This document shows positions 8,775-16,497 of a DNA stretch of 55,282 nucleotides, piece by piece. Below the pieces are notes generated by a model, which saw only the letters and a program-made list of their open reading frames with translations, was not told the origin of the DNA and did not search any database. A program made the translations under genes and the position numbers. Position 1 is the first letter of the stretch. Every line of letters starts with the position of its first letter. The stretch is from JAHEJB01 sp041748175 (lineage in GTDB: Bacteria; Bacteroidota; Rhodothermia; Rhodothermales; Rubricoccaceae), in the NCBI GenBank assembly GCA_041748175.1, contig JBGTDU010000053.1:1-55282 (forward strand), read 5' to 3'.

Positions 8775-9710
8775 ATGAATCCCCCTTCGACCCCAAGTAT
8801 CGTTGCGTCGGCCCACCTTTCGGATGCGTCGCGCCTTAGAGGGACCGTACGTGCGCTTCGCCCTCACCAGTGGGTGAAAAACGTCCTCGTGTTCCTGCCA
8901 TTGTTAATGGCGCACAAGGCCCTGAGCCCGGGGCTCGCGCTGGATGCCTTCGTTGCGTTCCTCGCGTTTAGCGTTTTAGCCAGCGGAACGTATATCGTCA
9001 ACGATTTGGTAGATCGTGAACACGACCGCCAACATCCTACAAAGCGAACGCGACCGTTCGCCTCTGGCACCCTTTCCCCACTGATCGGAAAGTTGCTTGC
9101 CCCGGTTTTGATCTCCAGCGCGTTCGTTGTTTCGCTGATCGTGCTGCCCGTGTACTTCGCGCTGGTCCTGGCGCTCTATCTGGTGGCTTCCCTCGGCTAT
9201 TCTTTCGGGTTGAAACGGTGGGCAGCCCTCGATGTCGTAATGCTTGGCGGAATGTATGCGTTGCGTGTTCAAGCAGGATCGGCGGCGACCGGCGTGCCAT
9301 TGAGCGAGTGGCTTCTGGCTTTCTCACTCTTCTTCTTTCTCGGCCTCGCGCTGCTCAAACGCTACGCAGAGCTTCGGCTCGTTCAGGGAACGGACATTCC
9401 GGCGTCGCAAGGGCGAGGATACTCGGTGGACGATGTCGCAATGCTCCGCGGCCTTGGCCCGTCTACAGGCTTCATGGCCGTCCTCGTTCTTGCGTTGTAT
9501 ACAACGAATCCTGACGTTACTGCTCTCTATCCACACCCGCTTCGGTTGTGGCTGGTCACGCCGCTCCTGCTCTATTGGACGATGCACATGTGGTTAGTAG
9601 CGCACCGGCGTGCTATGCCCGACGATCCCGTGCTCTTTATCGTGCGCGATCCGATTAGCTGGGTGGTCGGCGCACTGGTCGGTGCCGTTGTCGTCGCCGC
9701 ATCGTTCTAG
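8775..9710 (+). CDS. UbiA-family prenyltransferase, DPPR synthase-like
   Basis: 311 residues from the ATG at 8775; the in-frame ATG at 8715 adds 20 unlike residues. The UbiA motif NDLVDREHDR (~75) and HPTKRTRPFASG follow, with about eight to nine transmembrane helices and LRPHQWVKNVLVFLPL near the start. These are hallmarks of decaprenyl-phosphate phosphoribosyltransferase, which couples PRPP to polyprenyl phosphate as the first step to polyprenyl-phosphoryl-arabinose. The DprE1-like gene begins 2 bp after its stop, supporting this reading over quinone or heme biosynthesis. Confidence 0.85.
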   Translation: MNPPSTPSIVASAHLSDASRLRGTVRALRPHQWVKNVLVFLPLLMAHKALSPGLALDAFVAFLAFSVLASGTYIVNDLVDREHDRQHPTKRTRPFASGTLSPLIGKLLAPVLISSAFVVSLIVLPVYFALVLALYLVASLGYSFGLKRWAALDVVMLGGMYALRVQAGSAATGVPLSEWLLAFSLFFFLGLALLKRYAELRLVQGTDIPASQGRGYSVDDVAMLRGLGPSTGFMAVLVLALYTTNPDVTALYPHPLRLWLVTPLLLYWTMHMWLVAHRRAMPDDPVLFIVRDPISWVVGALVGAVVVAASF

Positions 9711-9712
9711 GC

Positions 9713-11053
9713 ATGGGCAAGCCAACGGCAACCAGCCAACGCGCATTCCAATCGTGGGGGCGTTTTCCGGAGACCAATCCATCCCGGATAGAGCATGTCG
9801 CTGATCGATTCAAATTGCCGGAATTTGCAGGCGGGAAGTCGGGGGTGTTGGCGTATGGACAAGGCCGGTCCTACGGCGACGTTTGCCTGAACAACAACGG
9901 AACGCTCTTGAGTACGTCCTCGCTTGATCGAATCATTCACTTTGATGGCGAGAACGGGGTACTGAGGGCTGAAGCGGGAACGACATTGGCGGATATCCTT
10001 CCCGTTATCATTCCTCGCGGATGGTTTCTCCCGGTTTCGCCTGGCACCAAGTTCATCTCCCTCGGCGGAGCCGTGGCCAACGACATCCACGGGAAAAATC
10101 ACCACGTTGCAGGAACGTTCGGGTGCCATGTCATACAGTTCGAACTCGTCCGGTCGTCAGGAGAGAGGTTGATCTGCACGCCGTTGACCAACGATGAATT
10201 GTTTCGAGCAACGATTGGAGGACTCGGGTTGACAGGCCTCATAACGTGGATCGAGTTGCAACTGAAACCCATCCAAAGCGACCAGATAGATTTGACGACA
10301 TCGCGGTTCCACTCGCTGGCCGAGTTTCTAGCTTTATCGGAGAAGGCTAACGCTGAGAGCACATACGTCGTGGCATGGATTGATGGGTCGCATCCGGAAG
10401 GGCGCGGCCTACTGAAACAAGGCGATCACGCAAAACTGAGCGGTTCCGGCTCCTCGCTTTCCGCCATTCGTTCCAGGAGAAAGCCGCGCATTCTCACCCC
10501 TTTCGACGCACCCGAGTGGCTGCTCAACCCACTGTCGATCCGGGCCTTCAATACGGCCTACTTTCACAAGCACCGTGCTCCCGTGAAGCGAAGTCGCGTA
10601 CACTTTGAGCCTTACTTCTACCCATTGGACGCCGTGCGAGACTGGAACCGGGGCTACGGAAAGCGAGGATTGCTCCAGTACCAATGCGTCCTTCCATTCG
10701 ATGACTCGAACAGAACAATCCGAGAACTCCTGAGACTGATTGCTGCAAGCGGCGACAGTTCTTTCCTGTCGGTGATCAAGACATTCGGTGCCGTCCCATC
10801 GCCCGGGATTATGTCGTTCCCTCGCCCGGGCATCACGCTGGCTCTCGATTTTGCGAACAAGGGCGACCGGACTATTCAACTATTTCACAGCCTGGACCGG
10901 CTCGTCCGCGATGCTTGCGGCGCCGTATACCCGGCCAAGGACGCCTGCATGTCTGGCGAGAGCTTTCGCACCTATTTCCCGAGGTGGGAGGAGTTCTCAA
11001 CCTACGTCGATCCCGCTTTTTCCTCTTCCTTCTGGCGACGCGTCACCTCCTGA
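9713..11053 (+). CDS. dprE1: FAD-dependent oxidase, DprE1-like
   Basis: 446 residues. The FAD-binding (PCMH/BBE-like) N-terminus shows YGQGRSYGDVCLNNNG (~43) and PVSPGTKFISLGGAVAND followed by HGKNHH (~105-130), the flavin-contact block of decaprenylphosphoryl-ribose 2'-epimerase subunit 1. The C-terminus has FRTYFPRWEEFSTYVDPAF and ends SSSFWRRVTS, slightly short of mycobacterial DprE1 but complete. It would oxidise polyprenylphosphoryl-ribose to the 2-keto form, which DprE2 then reduces. The reductase gene that should follow is only a remnant, so the pathway may be broken here or completed by a reductase elsewhere. Confidence 0.85.
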   Translation: MGKPTATSQRAFQSWGRFPETNPSRIEHVADRFKLPEFAGGKSGVLAYGQGRSYGDVCLNNNGTLLSTSSLDRIIHFDGENGVLRAEAGTTLADILPVIIPRGWFLPVSPGTKFISLGGAVANDIHGKNHHVAGTFGCHVIQFELVRSSGERLICTPLTNDELFRATIGGLGLTGLITWIELQLKPIQSDQIDLTTSRFHSLAEFLALSEKANAESTYVVAWIDGSHPEGRGLLKQGDHAKLSGSGSSLSAIRSRRKPRILTPFDAPEWLLNPLSIRAFNTAYFHKHRAPVKRSRVHFEPYFYPLDAVRDWNRGYGKRGLLQYQCVLPFDDSNRTIRELLRLIAASGDSSFLSVIKTFGAVPSPGIMSFPRPGITLALDFANKGDRTIQLFHSLDRLVRDACGAVYPAKDACMSGESFRTYFPRWEEFSTYVDPAFSSSFWRRVTS

Positions 11054-11250
11054 ACTCCGTTCCTACTATCCGTGCCGCCAGCGCCATTGCCCACGAGAGC
11101 CCACATCTGTTTGCCGCGGAAGGAGCACGATTGCTTCTTGTGGCCCGAAACGAAGCCAGACTTTAAGCCAATGCCAAGGATCTGGAGGCTCGGGAAGCGT
11201 CATCGGGTCATCCCCGAGTGGTTCCTCAAAAAAACTCGAACTCTTACGAT
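11054..11250 (+). pseudogene. Remnant of a DprE2-like short-chain dehydrogenase
   Basis: Directly after the dprE1 stop, one frame reads ASAIAHESPHLFAAEGARLL, continuing LVARNEARL, then a TAA at about 11164, then ANAKDLEARE. This matches the N-terminal nucleotide-binding fold of DprE2-type SDRs, whose usual form is GATSAIA...GARLLLV.R...RLE. A second frame at 11209-11245 reads VIPEWFLKKTRTL, resembling the DprE2 C-terminus. The ~180 residues that should lie between are absent. I infer a large internal deletion, a nonsense codon and a frame change. The match is from memory of the family and needs an alignment. Confidence 0.6.
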
Positions 11251-11268
11251 GGTGAGGTGCCGCAATTC

Positions 11269-12006
11269 CTAGATCAGACCTCGATCGGCAAACGAGGTGT
11301 AGCCGCGGCCTGCGATGATAAGGTGATCGCTAATTGGCACGCCCATGAGCTTGCCTGCTTCCACGAGTTGTTTGGTGATGGCAATGTCCTCGCGGCTGGG
11401 TTCCGGGTTTCCGGATGGATGATTGTGCAGGCAGATGATCGAGGCGGCGTGTTCCAGGATTGCCTTCTCGAAAACGGCTCGTGGTTCCACGATGCTGCCT
11501 GCCAGCCCGCCTTCGCTAATCGTGTGGTCCCCGATGACGACGCCGGCCGTATTGAGAAGCACGACGATGAACACTTCTTTGTTTAGATCGCGCAATTTCG
11601 GGCCATAGTGAGCAGCCGCGTCGGCTGGCGATTTGATCTGCATACGCACGCCATCCGTTGCCGCCTCGACGCGTCGGCCAATCTCAAAGCAGGCCGCGAG
11701 CTGGGCTGCTTTCGCGGGTCCAACGCCTTTCGTTCGCATCACCAACCTCGCATCCCGATTCGCCAAGTCTGCCAACGAGCCGTAGGCGCGCAGCAACGTT
11801 TGGCCGAGTTCAACGGCCGAAAGGCTCCGTCCGCCAACCCGCGTTCCGCTCCCAAAGATGAGCGCTACCAACTCGGCATCTGAGAGGGTGCCAGGTCCGC
11901 TTTTCAGGAGTTTTTCGCGAGGCCGCTCGGCTTCGTCGCGGTCCTTGAGCGGCACGTAGTCGTAGAGGATATCCGGCTCTGCGGCCGAGTCGAACGTGGT
12001 GGGCAT
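11269..12006 (-). CDS. radC: RadC family protein (JAMM/MPN+ domain)
   Basis: 245 residues, the usual family length. The N-terminal helix-hairpin region has GTLSDAELVALIFGSGT and TKGVGPAKAAQLAACFEIGR. The C-terminal domain carries the metalloprotease-like signature HNHPSGNPEPSREDI (~193), including the His-x-His and downstream Asp expected of a JAMM zinc site. Despite the old repair name, the cellular role of RadC is not settled. It stands alone, convergent with the dprE remnant and 117 bp downstream of rho on the same strand, but separated from rho by that gene's terminator. Confidence 0.93.
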   Translation of the reverse strand: MPTTFDSAAEPDILYDYVPLKDRDEAERPREKLLKSGPGTLSDAELVALIFGSGTRVGGRSLSAVELGQTLLRAYGSLADLANRDARLVMRTKGVGPAKAAQLAACFEIGRRVEAATDGVRMQIKSPADAAAHYGPKLRDLNKEVFIVVLLNTAGVVIGDHTISEGGLAGSIVEPRAVFEKAILEHAASIICLHNHPSGNPEPSREDIAITKQLVEAGKLMGVPISDHLIIAGRGYTSFADRGLI

Positions 12007-12061
12007 ACAGCAATTGGCAAATGGCGCCTAGATAGACATCTGAACCCCGTGGATCTAACCC

Positions 12062-12103
12062 CAAAAAGAAAAGCGGAGGCAACTTTCACGCTACCTCCGC
12101 TTT
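12062..12103 (-). terminator. Intrinsic terminator downstream of rho
   Basis: A perfect 10-bp stem (12070-12079 with 12094-12103) is followed on the minus strand by CTTTTTGG after a short TTC. It lies 21 bp beyond the rho stop codon. It shows that the rho message itself ends at an intrinsic, Rho-independent site and separates rho from radC. Confidence 0.8.
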
Positions 12104-12123
12104 GCCAGGAAAGCTACCTCGGC

Positions 12124-13797
12124 CTAATAGGTCTGTTCCGGAACCAGCTCGTTAAGCAGATGCTCATTGGTGGGGCTACGCTGAACCTGCTTAAGCAAAG
12201 CCTGCATGGCCTCGACCGGATGCCGTTCGCTGAGCACACGGAAGAGCATATGCCTTTGGCGTAACACTTCGTCGCTCATGAGCCGCTCTTCGTTGCGCGT
12301 CCCGCTCTTGCGGACATTGATGGCTGGATAAATCCGCTTATCGGCCAATTCGCGGTCAAGCACGATCTCGGAGTTGCCGGTTCCCTTGAACTCTTCGAAG
12401 ATCACGTCATCCATTCGGCTTCCCGTTTCGATGAGCGCGGTAGCGATGATGGTAAGCGATCCGCCGCCCTCAATATTTCGAGCCGAGCCAAAAATCTTTC
12501 GCGGCATCAAAAGGGCGCGAGAGTCGAGGCCACCTGACATTGTTCGACCAGAGTTGCCACCCCACAGGTTGAACGTCCGCCCGAGACGCGTCAGCGAATC
12601 GAGAAGGATGACGACATCGCGGCCCATCTCAACCAATCTGCGACTGTACTCGAAGGCGAGCGTAGCCACGCGAACGTGGTTGTCCTCGCCGTAATCATTC
12701 GAAGAAGCAAAGACGCTGGCGGCCGTGTTGCGTGTGAAGTCGGTAACCTCTTCAGGCCGCTCATCCACGAGGAGTGCAACCAATTTGACTTCCTTATGAT
12801 TGACAGCAATGGCATCCGCCATCTGTTTGAGCATGATTGTCTTACCTGCACGCGGCGGCGCGACGATGAGAGCGCGTTGGCCCTTACCTAGCGGAGCGAC
12901 CAGATCGACGACTCGCATGGAATACTCGCCGGGGCTCGTAACCAGGTTAAGTTTTTCGTCCGGATAGATGGTGGTTCCCGAATCGAAATCCGTCACTTCC
13001 GACCATTCTTCCGGGGTAACGCCCATTACTTCATCCACCTGCGTAACCTGCCACGCGCCTTTGCGGCCTGGCTTTATGATGCCTTTAAGCGTCACGCCAT
13101 CGCGCAAATTGTACTTCTGGATGAGCGGCGGCGGCATAAACGGATCGTTGTCGCCCTTAATGAGAGATGTGCTAAGCAGACGCATGAAGCCAAACTTCTT
13201 GTCGCCAATCAGTTCGAGCATACCATCGATCGGCTCGCCGGGATGGCCCGCCCCTTCGTTACGCTGACGATCTTTCTTGCCCCTCTCACGGGTCCCGCGA
13301 CCTTCCGATCTGTTCTCGGTGCGACGATCTCCCCGGCTCTTGGAGCGCGCCTCCGAAGGGGGTTGGCCGTTCGCACGTTGATCGGGCCCGACCGTCGAAA
13401 GTTCTACTCTGCGCTCCGGAATTGGCCTCGAGCGGCCCGAGTCACCGGATGTCAGGTCAATCGTGCCATACTCCGCCACCGTACCCGACGTCGCAACCGT
13501 CGGGGAAATGTCCAGCGAAGCCTCGGGTGCATCGAAAGCATCATAAGAGTGCTCGGAGGAAGCCAACGGGCTATCGGAAGACGCCAACGGGCTATCGGAA
13601 GACGCCACCGGCCCTTCTTCTGCCGCCTCAACGCGCTTTCGAGACCTGGGCCGTGGTGAAGCAGATGAACGCGTTTTCCGACGCGGTTCGGAATGCGCTG
13701 ACGATTCGGGCGAGGCCTCGGCGCTTTGAGATGATTCGGGGCCTTCAGAACCCATACTATCGTCTGCGTTGTTCTGGCTAAACAGATCGTCTGCCAT
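12124..13797 (-). CDS. rho: Transcription termination factor Rho with long disordered N-terminus
   Basis: 557 residues against ~420 in E. coli. The extra ~185 N-terminal residues are low-complexity: Ser/Glu/Ala-rich first, then Arg-rich (RTENRSEGRGTRERGKKDRQ). They include a tandem 21-bp repeat giving SSDSPLASSDSPLA (~65-80). The core begins at GMLELIGDKKFGFMRL. It contains the cold-shock RNA-binding domain, Walker A APPRAGKTIML (~313), Walker B VVILLDSLTRLGR (~397), and the Q/R-loop region with the hexamer-closing GTGNSEIVLDRELA. The protein is a hexameric RNA helicase. Extended, disordered N-termini are known in Rho of Bacteroidota and Actinobacteria. A leader of several hundred bases precedes it. 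Confidence 0.96.
   Translation of the reverse strand: MADDLFSQNNADDSMGSEGPESSQSAEASPESSAHSEPRRKTRSSASPRPRSRKRVEAAEEGPVASSDSPLASSDSPLASSEHSYDAFDAPEASLDISPTVATSGTVAEYGTIDLTSGDSGRSRPIPERRVELSTVGPDQRANGQPPSEARSKSRGDRRTENRSEGRGTRERGKKDRQRNEGAGHPGEPIDGMLELIGDKKFGFMRLLSTSLIKGDNDPFMPPPLIQKYNLRDGVTLKGIIKPGRKGAWQVTQVDEVMGVTPEEWSEVTDFDSGTTIYPDEKLNLVTSPGEYSMRVVDLVAPLGKGQRALIVAPPRAGKTIMLKQMADAIAVNHKEVKLVALLVDERPEEVTDFTRNTAASVFASSNDYGEDNHVRVATLAFEYSRRLVEMGRDVVILLDSLTRLGRTFNLWGGNSGRTMSGGLDSRALLMPRKIFGSARNIEGGGSLTIIATALIETGSRMDDVIFEEFKGTGNSEIVLDRELADKRIYPAINVRKSGTRNEERLMSDEVLRQRHMLFRVLSERHPVEAMQALLKQVQRSPTNEHLLNELVPEQTY
13575..13609. repeat. 21-bp tandem repeat inside the rho N-terminal extension
   Basis: The unit gccaacgggctatcggaaga plus one base occurs twice and continues into a third, diverged partial unit. 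It preserves the rho reading frame and encodes repeated SSDSPLA heptads in the disordered segment. Confidence 0.6.
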
Positions 13798-13970
13798 GAA
13801 CCTTGTGTGTTAGTGAATGCGACGCCAAGCGTCCCAAAAGGGACGAAAGGCAATGAATACTGCAGGGAGGGGAGGCTGCGCCGCCTGCGCAGATACGAGG
13901 GAAAATGTGCGACCGCGAAGAGAGCGGAAGACGCTGCAAGCGTCGAGTTTCGAGTGGCGGTGAATAGTAC

Positions 13971-14447
13971 GTGCCCTTCGCCATCGTTGGCTATGCACAC
14001 AGACGTGTAGGGCGGAGATTGGGCTTCGACCGGTGGATCGCACGAAGTCGTCAGCCCCCAGCGCTACAAAGCAACTATCGCGCCGCCCCAACGGTTTACG
14101 CCCGTCTCCTCATCTCGCCCCGCGCCGAATCGACGGCTTTCAAGGGCTTCCTTCAACTAGGACGACCCGAAGAACCCAATCCGCTCCGTATTCTCGGCGT
14201 GGTGGAAGCGGACTACCCCATGGTCAAATGCTTCCGTTGGGCCCTGCGTGTCTGTAACACTGTCGCAAAGATAGATGACTTCAACGCGTTCAGCAACATT
14301 TTCGAATCGCATCGGCACAATACGCCACCGGGCACGGCAGATTTCGCGGAGTATCTACAAGACAGAACCGATGGAGAGGAGAAACCATGGCCCGATTGGA
14401 GGGGCATTAGTGAGATTCTCCGCCCAAACTGGCCGTGCTTCAAATAG
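13971..14447 (+). CDS. Doubtful hypothetical protein
   Basis: A 158-codon open frame with no family resemblance. The second half (RILGVVEADYPMVKCFRWAL and beyond) reads more like protein than the first, which is Arg/Pro-rich. It lies antisense to the likely rho leader and candidate rho promoter. No ribosome binding site is obvious. I lean towards a chance frame; conservation across relatives would decide. Confidence 0.2.
   Translation: MPFAIVGYAHRRVGRRLGFDRWIARSRQPPALQSNYRAAPTVYARLLISPRAESTAFKGFLQLGRPEEPNPLRILGVVEADYPMVKCFRWALRVCNTVAKIDDFNAFSNIFESHRHNTPPGTADFAEYLQDRTDGEEKPWPDWRGISEILRPNWPCFK
14266..14296 (-). promoter_or_regulatory. Candidate promoter for rho
   Basis: On the minus strand TATCTTTG (14273-14266) is preceded by TTG (14296-14294) with a 20-nt spacer, matching the Bacteroidota TTG-N19/20-TAnnTTTG pattern. 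It would give a rho leader of roughly 460 nt. Leaders of this kind allow Rho autoregulation in other bacteria. Prediction only. Confidence 0.4.
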
Positions 14448-14506
14448 TCTATCCTGTATGTCTGAATCGTTGACGGAGAAACGTAAGCTCAAAGCACCAC
14501 CAAACC

Positions 14507-15118
14507 ATGAACCCCTCTTTTGACTTCGAGCGCCCGTATTGGCAATCCGGTTGCAGCTACGTCGCCGGGCTCGACGAGGCGGGGCGAGGATGTCTTGCCG
14601 GGCCTGTCGTTGCAGCCGCCGTCATCCTTCCCCCGGAGGCGAATCTGCCTGGTCTGAACGATTCCAAGAAGCTGTCTGCGCGTGTGCGAGAAGCACTTTT
14701 GCCGGTGATAGCCAGGGAGGCGCTTGCCGTTGGCATCGGGCAATGTTCGCCAGCCGAAATCGACCAGCAGAACATCCTCGCCGCCTCCCTCGAAGCAATG
14801 CGCCGAGCGACACTTAACCTCGCGATCGCTCCGGATATCCTGTTGATTGATGGAAACAGGGCGATCAGAATGCCAACCTGTCCTCAACATCTCATCGTAA
14901 AAGGCGACTCGAAGAGCCTGTCCATTGCAGCGGCATCCGTTGTGGCTAAAGTTTTTCGGGACCGGCTGATGGTAGAATTGGATTCGATTTTTCCCGCCCA
15001 CGGGTTTGCACGGCACAAGGGCTATCCAACGGCCGCCCACTACACCGCATTGGCCGATCACGGAATAACTCCCCACCATCGACGGACGTTCAGGCTCGTA
15101 GGTCCAGGGAGTCAGTGA
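14507..15118 (+). CDS. rnhB: Ribonuclease HII
   Basis: Cleaves RNA in RNA-DNA hybrids, including single misincorporated ribonucleotides. It has 203 residues. Signatures: YVAGLDEAGRGCLAGPVV (~19-36), which supplies the first Asp and Glu of the active site, LNDSKKLSARVRE, DILLIDGN with the next Asp, and KGDSKSLSIAAASVVAKVFRD with the last. It ends RRTFRLVGPGSQ. Its last 29 bp overlap the 3' end of the convergent aroK. Confidence 0.95.
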   Translation: MNPSFDFERPYWQSGCSYVAGLDEAGRGCLAGPVVAAAVILPPEANLPGLNDSKKLSARVREALLPVIAREALAVGIGQCSPAEIDQQNILAASLEAMRRATLNLAIAPDILLIDGNRAIRMPTCPQHLIVKGDSKSLSIAAASVVAKVFRDRLMVELDSIFPAHGFARHKGYPTAAHYTALADHGITPHHRRTFRLVGPGSQ

Positions 15119-15641
15119 TGATACCGGCGACGTATTCGGGGTCAAGATTTTCGACATCTACCACGAAATCCGCTTGCGCATAGAACGGTTCTCGTTCTGC
15201 GAGAAGGAATTCTATTCTGTCAGAAAGAGCTCGCTTGGACAAAATCCCGCCGTCGGGACCCAGCAGGAGTGGTCGGTTCGTTGCGCCGAACAGCCGTTTC
15301 GCGAGAGTTTCCACAGGGAGCCTCAGGTAAACAAGCATCCCCGTGTCTCTCGCGACTCGCTGGGAATCCGGATTGAGCAATGAGCCACCTCCAGTGGCTA
15401 CGACCATGTGACGCCTTATGCTAGAACTTAGAAGAGCATCCACCTCGCGCGCTCTAAATGCTGCCTCACCCTCGTCCTCAATCATCGCGGCGACCGATTT
15501 CCGAGCGGACTCGCCTATCGACTCGTCCAAATCGATGAATCCATAGTTCAGCCTGCGAGCCAAAACCGGCCCAACAGTACTCTTGCCGCATCCCATGAAT
15601 CCGGTGAGGTAGATGCGCGATGGAATGGGGTCGGGCAACAC
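15090..15641 (-). CDS. aroK: Shikimate kinase
   Basis: Phosphorylates shikimate in chorismate synthesis. 183 residues, GTG start at 15641. Walker A is GFMGCGKSTVG (~14). The shikimate-binding Asp/Arg region is DLDESIGESARKS, and the FRAREVDAL and VATGGGSLL motifs follow. The adenine-lid arginines are in FGATNRPLLLGPDG. Convergent overlap with rnhB means its last ten codons are also rnhB coding sequence on the other strand. It is divergent from truA across 61 bp. Confidence 0.93.
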   Translation of the reverse strand: MLPDPIPSRIYLTGFMGCGKSTVGPVLARRLNYGFIDLDESIGESARKSVAAMIEDEGEAAFRAREVDALLSSSIRRHMVVATGGGSLLNPDSQRVARDTGMLVYLRLPVETLAKRLFGATNRPLLLGPDGGILSKRALSDRIEFLLAEREPFYAQADFVVDVENLDPEYVAGIITDSLDLRA

Positions 15642-15702
15642 AGATACGATTGGCAGCCTGCAGTCGCTCTAACTTCCCAATTCTGGCGTCCCACTTCCAC
15701 TC

Positions 15703-16497
15703 ATGCCAACCTACCGCCTCCTTATCGAGTACGATGGCTCCGACTTCCATGGATGGCAAGTTCAACCGAATCAGCCTACTGTGCAGGAGGCGCTGGAACG
15801 GGCGCTGAGCACGGTCCTTCGAACAAACGTTGACATCGTGGGCTCCGGGCGCACCGATGCCGGCGTTCACGCCCGTGGTCAGGTTGCTCATATTGTGTCC
15901 GCGTCAGAGTTGGACACTTCCAAATTGGTGCGCTCACTCAACGGAATCTTGCCAAACTCAGCGGTCGTGCTCGCCATGGAGCTGGCCCCCGACGGCTTCC
16001 ATTCGCGCTACGATGCCATACGGCGAACATATTTCTATCATGCGGCCACGGCACCTCGATCTCTTGATCGAACTGCGAGATGGCAGCTTATTCCCTCCCC
16101 CGATTTCATGCTTATGAACGAAGCGGCGAAATCACTGATCGGAGCACACAATTTTGAATCGTTCTGCCTCGCGCAGTCAGCCACCAAGAACCGTGTCTGT
16201 ACCATTGAAAAAGCCGTGTGGGTTGAAGAAAGCCGACCAAATGATTGGCGATTCGAGGTCGCCGCCAACAGGTTCCTCCATGGAATGGTGCGGACGATTG
16301 TGGGCACGCTCTTAGAAGTTGGGCGCGGGAAGCGACCAGCCGATGATGTGGGACGTGTCATTTCAGCTATGGATCGCCGCGCCGCTGGAACGGCAGCTCC
16401 GGCTCATGGCCTCGTACTCGAGCGCGTAGACTACGCCGGGCCTATCTTCGTTGGAGCAAAAACCGATGATCCAAAGACGGCTCCTGATTCGCATTGA
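15703..16497 (+). CDS. truA: tRNA pseudouridine(38-40) synthase
   Basis: Isomerises U38-U40 in tRNA anticodon arms. 264 residues, standard length. The catalytic Asp lies in GRTDAGVHARGQVAH (Asp ~52). Family blocks YDGSDFHGWQVQPNQPTVQ, FHSRYDAIRRTYFYH, GAHNFESFC and RFLHGMVRTIVGTLLEVGRG are all present. Its TGA is immediately followed by the ATG of the kelch lipoprotein gene, so the two may be cotranslated. Confidence 0.96.
   Translation: MPTYRLLIEYDGSDFHGWQVQPNQPTVQEALERALSTVLRTNVDIVGSGRTDAGVHARGQVAHIVSASELDTSKLVRSLNGILPNSAVVLAMELAPDGFHSRYDAIRRTYFYHAATAPRSLDRTARWQLIPSPDFMLMNEAAKSLIGAHNFESFCLAQSATKNRVCTIEKAVWVEESRPNDWRFEVAANRFLHGMVRTIVGTLLEVGRGKRPADDVGRVISAMDRRAAGTAAPAHGLVLERVDYAGPIFVGAKTDDPKTAPDSH

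Larger units (their letters stand above)
13798..14506. other. 709-bp gap upstream of rho and rnhB
   Basis: No recognisable gene. It probably holds the long leader of rho (minus strand) with a candidate promoter at 14266-14296 and a small GC-rich hairpin near 13875. A 158-codon open frame on the plus strand (13971-14447) is listed separately with low confidence. The last ~50 bp precede rnhB. Confidence 0.5.

Noticed and set aside
10900..11053. Suspected frameshift at the dprE1 C-terminus
   Set aside because: The ending FSTYVDPAFSSSFWRRVTS fits the family end; the coding-like sequence beyond the stop belongs to the DprE2-like remnant instead.
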